Notes under the pieces: model-generated
What the model saw: the letters and a program-made list of their open reading frames with translations, nothing else
What the model was told of the DNA's origin: nothing
Databases searched by the model: none
Translations under genes and position numbers: made by a program
In this document: piece by piece, positions 61,253 to 64,000 of the stretch
How the letters are laid out: each line of letters begins with the position of its first letter
Numbering within the stretch: the stretch's first letter is position 1
Assembly (NCBI GenBank): GCA_036520615.1
Contig: DATDJI010000085.1
Coordinates: 46,440 to 110,439, forward strand
Origin: CAMCXE01 sp036520615
GTDB taxonomy: Bacteria > Pseudomonadota > Gammaproteobacteria > Pseudomonadales > Cellvibrionaceae
DNA: 64,000 nucleotides
Direction of reading: 5' to 3'

Positions 61253-62653
61253 ATGAGTAGCGGACGTATCGTGCAAATTATCGGTGCGGTAATCGACGTG
61301 GAATTCCCACGCGATGCTGTACCCCAGGTTTACGACGCTTTAACCGTAAGCGGCAAAGGCTTGACCCTCGAAGTGCAACAACAGCTCGGCGACGGCGTTG
61401 TGCGCGCAATTGCCATGGGTTCCTCGGAAGGTTTAAGCCGTGGTTTGGTGGTAGAAAACAGCAAAAGCCCTATTAATGTACCTGTAGGTATTGAAACCCT
61501 CGGCCGCATTATGGACGTGTTGGGTAACCCGATTGACGAGTGTGGCCCTATCGGTGAGCAAGCGCGTGCCTCAATTCACCGCAAAGCGCCTGCCTACGAT
61601 GAATTAAATGCGTCAGAAGAATTACTCGAAACAGGTATTAAAGTAATCGACCTGGTTTGCCCATTTGCTAAGGGTGGTAAGGTTGGATTATTCGGTGGTG
61701 CTGGTGTAGGTAAAACCGTAAATATGATGGAATTAATTAATAACATCGCCACCGAGCACTCGGGTTTATCCGTATTCGCAGGTGTTGGTGAGCGTACTCG
61801 TGAAGGAAATGACTTTTACCACGAGATGCAGGAAGCGGGCGTTGTAAACGTAGAAGAATTTGCCAAATCTAAAGTGGCCATGGTGTACGGCCAGATGAAT
61901 GAGCCGCCGGGCAACCGTTTGCGTGTAGCCTTAACTGGTTTAACTATGGCGGAAAAATTCCGCGATGAAGGCAAAGACGTTTTATTGTTTGTAGATAATA
62001 TTTACCGTTATACGCTTGCTGGTACTGAAGTTTCTGCACTGTTAGGCCGTATGCCTTCTGCCGTGGGTTACCAGCCTACATTGGCCGAAGAAATGGGTGT
62101 ATTACAAGAGCGTATTACGTCTACTAAAACCGGTTCTATTACTTCTATTCAAGCGGTATACGTACCTGCGGATGACTTAACTGACCCGTCACCTGCAACT
62201 ACGTTTGCCCACTTGGACTCGACGGTTGTATTAAGCCGTGATATCGCTGCAAAAGGTATTTACCCTGCGATTGACCCATTGGACTCTACTTCGCGTCAGC
62301 TTGATCCACTAATTATTGGGCAGGATCACTACGACGTTGCTCGTGGTGTGCAGTCTGTTTTACAGCGTTATAAAGAATTAAAAGATATTATCGCGATTTT
62401 GGGTATGGATGAATTATCCGAAGCGGATAAACTCACTGTAAACCGTGCCCGTAAAATTGAGCGCTTTTTATCGCAACCTTTCCACGTAGCTGAAGTATTT
62501 ACCGGTTCTCCAGGTAAATATGTGTCTTTAAAAGATACGATTGCAGGCTTTAAAGGCTTATTGGCAGGTGAATACGACCATTTACCTGAGCAGGCTTTCT
62601 ACATGGTAGGCTCCATCGACGAAGCCGTTGAAAAAGCAGCCAAATTTAAATAA
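61253..62653 (+). CDS. atpD: F0F1 ATP synthase subunit beta
   Basis: The 466-residue catalytic subunit has the P-loop GGAGVGKT (about 151-158), GERTREG with the catalytic Glu (about 182-188), Walker B LLFVDNIYR (about 243-251) and the DELSEAD segment (about 382-388, the DELSEED motif of other species) that contacts gamma. It begins with a strong GAGGAAACTC ribosome binding site. Confidence 0.98.
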   Translation: MSSGRIVQIIGAVIDVEFPRDAVPQVYDALTVSGKGLTLEVQQQLGDGVVRAIAMGSSEGLSRGLVVENSKSPINVPVGIETLGRIMDVLGNPIDECGPIGEQARASIHRKAPAYDELNASEELLETGIKVIDLVCPFAKGGKVGLFGGAGVGKTVNMMELINNIATEHSGLSVFAGVGERTREGNDFYHEMQEAGVVNVEEFAKSKVAMVYGQMNEPPGNRLRVALTGLTMAEKFRDEGKDVLLFVDNIYRYTLAGTEVSALLGRMPSAVGYQPTLAEEMGVLQERITSTKTGSITSIQAVYVPADDLTDPSPATTFAHLDSTVVLSRDIAAKGIYPAIDPLDSTSRQLDPLIIGQDHYDVARGVQSVLQRYKELKDIIAILGMDELSEADKLTVNRARKIERFLSQPFHVAEVFTGSPGKYVSLKDTIAGFKGLLAGEYDHLPEQAFYMVGSIDEAVEKAAKFK

Positions 62654-62679
62654 TCGCTTTTTAGCGTGAGGAATTAATC

Positions 62680-63105
62680 ATGGCTAAGGCGATTCGATGC
62701 AACATAGTAAGCGCTGAGAATGAAATTTATTCTGGCGAAGCGGAACTGTTAATTGCGGCCACCACGGAAGGTGACGTTGGTATTGGTTACGGCCATTCGC
62801 AATTATTGGCCGCTTTAAAGCCCGGCCCAGTGCGGGTTTTAAAAGTCGGTGGTGATGAAGAAATTTATTACGTTAGCGGCGGTTTTTTAGAAGTGCAACC
62901 AAGCGTAGTAACCATTTTGGCGGACACTGCTTTGCGTGCCGATGATATGGATGAGGCGGCAGCATTAGAAGCGCAAAAAACTGCTCAGCAAGCGATGCAT
63001 AATCAAAGCGGTGAGCTAGATTATTCCCGTGCAGCAGTACAGTTGGCCGAAGCGGCAGCGCAATTGCGTACACTGCAGGCGATTCGCAAAAAGCTGGGCA
63101 AATAA
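62680..63105 (+). CDS. atpC: F0F1 ATP synthase subunit epsilon
   Basis: The 141-residue protein has an N-terminal beta sandwich (CNIVSAENEIYSGEAELLIA, then GDVGIGYGHSQLLAALKPG and YVSGGFLEVQPSVVTILAD) and a C-terminal helical hairpin that can inhibit rotation. It is the last gene of the atp operon, 26 bp after atpD, and is followed by a strong terminator at 63123. Confidence 0.96.
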   Translation: MAKAIRCNIVSAENEIYSGEAELLIAATTEGDVGIGYGHSQLLAALKPGPVRVLKVGGDEEIYYVSGGFLEVQPSVVTILADTALRADDMDEAAALEAQKTAQQAMHNQSGELDYSRAAVQLAEAAAQLRTLQAIRKKLGK

Positions 63106-63122
63106 ATTTTGCTTCGATTTCT

Positions 63123-63147
63123 AAAAGCAGCTTCGGCTGCTTTTTTT
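63123..63147 (+). terminator. Rho-independent terminator of the atp operon
   Basis: AAAAGCAGC and GCTGCTTTT pair around a TTCG tetraloop, followed by T residues. It lies 18 bp after atpC. Confidence 0.93.
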
Positions 63148-63258
63148 GTGCCTGATTAGATGATTAGGCACAATCGGGCGAAAATCATTAGCCAGTTTTA
63201 GATCAGCGGAATGCAATTTATATAACGCAAGAGCTAAACTATTTCCAAATAAACGGGT

Positions 63259-63831
63259 ATGGCGATGAATGAACAACAAAATAATTATGCAACTGGCTTT
63301 TTATCAAAGTTAATATTTAGCTCGCGTTGGCTGCAGCTGCCTTTGTATCTGGGCCTAATTATCGCCCAATTTGCTTATGTATATCTTTTTATTCATGAGC
63401 TTTGGGTTTTGGTTAGCACTGTATCTACATTGGGGGAACAGCAAATTATGCTCATTGTATTAGGGCTGATTGATGTGGTTATGATCTCCAATTTGTTAGT
63501 GATGGTAATTGTAGGAGGATATGAAACTTTTGTGTCCCGTTTGCGTTTGGATGATCACCCCGATCAACCGGAGTGGCTCAGTCACGTTAATGCAACAGTG
63601 CTCAAGGTGAAGCTTGCAATGGCCATTATAGGCATATCGTCAATTCATCTATTAAAAACTTTTATTGAAGCTGGCAATATAGGTATCGAAGGAGCGAAAT
63701 TTACTAAAGATGGTGTGATGTGGCAGACGATAATTCATATGGCGTTTATTGTCTCAGCAATTGGCATTGCTTATACCGACTGGTTGATGCAAAAAGTGAG
63801 CGCAAGCGCGAAGACGATGCATCATTCTTAA
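63259..63831 (+). CDS. yqhA: UPF0114 / YqhA family membrane protein
   Basis: The 190-residue protein has about four hydrophobic helices and the family segments SSRWLQLPLYLGLIIAQ, MISNLLVMVIVGGYETFVSR (with VGGYE) and KVKLAMAIIGISSIHLLKTF. The length is slightly above E. coli YqhA (164), owing to the termini. Function is unknown. ATG 63259 or ATG 63265 could be used. It stands between the atp terminator and an insertion sequence. Confidence 0.9.
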   Translation: MAMNEQQNNYATGFLSKLIFSSRWLQLPLYLGLIIAQFAYVYLFIHELWVLVSTVSTLGEQQIMLIVLGLIDVVMISNLLVMVIVGGYETFVSRLRLDDHPDQPEWLSHVNATVLKVKLAMAIIGISSIHLLKTFIEAGNIGIEGAKFTKDGVMWQTIIHMAFIVSAIGIAYTDWLMQKVSASAKTMHHS

Positions 63832-63955
63832 CATTATTGATGTACTGTTTATTTGTACGAGTCGCGACCTAATCTGACACTTCGACTTGAAAGAAGAGAG
63901 TTACCGGTTTTGAATATGGGTGTCGAATCCTAAACAAAACCAAAAGGTAACTCTC

Positions 63956-64000
63956 ATGCTACAGACTACCAATCCCATCATTAAACATAAAGCCGGTTTG
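63956..64000 (+). mobile_element. IS481-type transposase, 5' end only (cut by window)
   Basis: The 15 codons up to the edge read MLQTTNPIIKHKAGL, the typical beginning of IS481-family transposases (which usually continue with a helix-turn-helix LLNLAEELGN..). AGGTAACTCTC lies before the ATG. The left end of the element should lie between 63832 and 63956, but its terminal inverted repeat cannot be fixed without the other end. Confidence 0.7.

Overview
The window looks like a chromosomal segment of a Gammaproteobacterium, most likely of the Cellvibrionaceae (Cellvibrio-like). The main reason is the block mnmG-rsmG-parA-parB followed by atpIBEFHAGDC, the order seen near the replication origin in this class. 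Gammaproteobacterial families such as DUF1244, DUF938, YjdM, HopJ, a fused SpmA/SpmB-like protein and DUF2167 agree with this. The genus is inferred, not proven. No rRNA, tRNA or CRISPR array was seen.

Layout. 1-6.2 kb: a partial RCC1-repeat gene and small housekeeping or unknown genes (DUF1232, DUF1244, MOSC, NTF2-like, MFS, DUF938). 6.3-15.1 kb: a catabolic and uptake locus. It has a GntR/FCD regulator, a Tsx-like outer-membrane channel, a complete BMP-type ABC importer (binding protein, two permeases, double ATPase), two cysteine hydrolases resembling biuret and triuret hydrolases, and a ChrR-like cupin. A GTATAC-type operator lies between the regulator and the channel gene. 15.2-22.9 kb: a LysR regulator with DUF2798, a three-gene unit (unusual Hsp70, J-like protein without HPD, membrane protein), yjdM and the SpmA/SpmB-like fusion.

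23.1-35.2 kb is a defence island, all on the minus strand: hsdM, truncated DUF1016, GIY-YIG, hsdS, a PrrC-type anticodon nuclease, a frameshifted AlbA_2 ATPase and hsdR. Upstream lie an hsdM remnant and a Fic protein with twin dyads before its start. Palindromic repeat elements have entered this island and now encode the tails of two of its proteins. 35.2-36.8 kb holds a small cell-wall-hydrolase group with a putative lipoprotein. 37-48.6 kb: an M50 protease with DUF2167, a CPA2 antiporter, a MITE-like palindrome, a flavin-dependent tryptophan halogenase, Dps, an HPP membrane protein, a 1359-residue membrane protein of unknown function and a HopJ-family protein.

48.7-63.1 kb is the conserved core: tRNA and rRNA modification, chromosome partitioning, two minus-strand envelope proteins, then the F1Fo ATP synthase operon. 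That operon has an extra gene for a small secreted protein between atpA and atpG. The window ends with a YqhA-family protein and the first codons of an IS481-type transposase.
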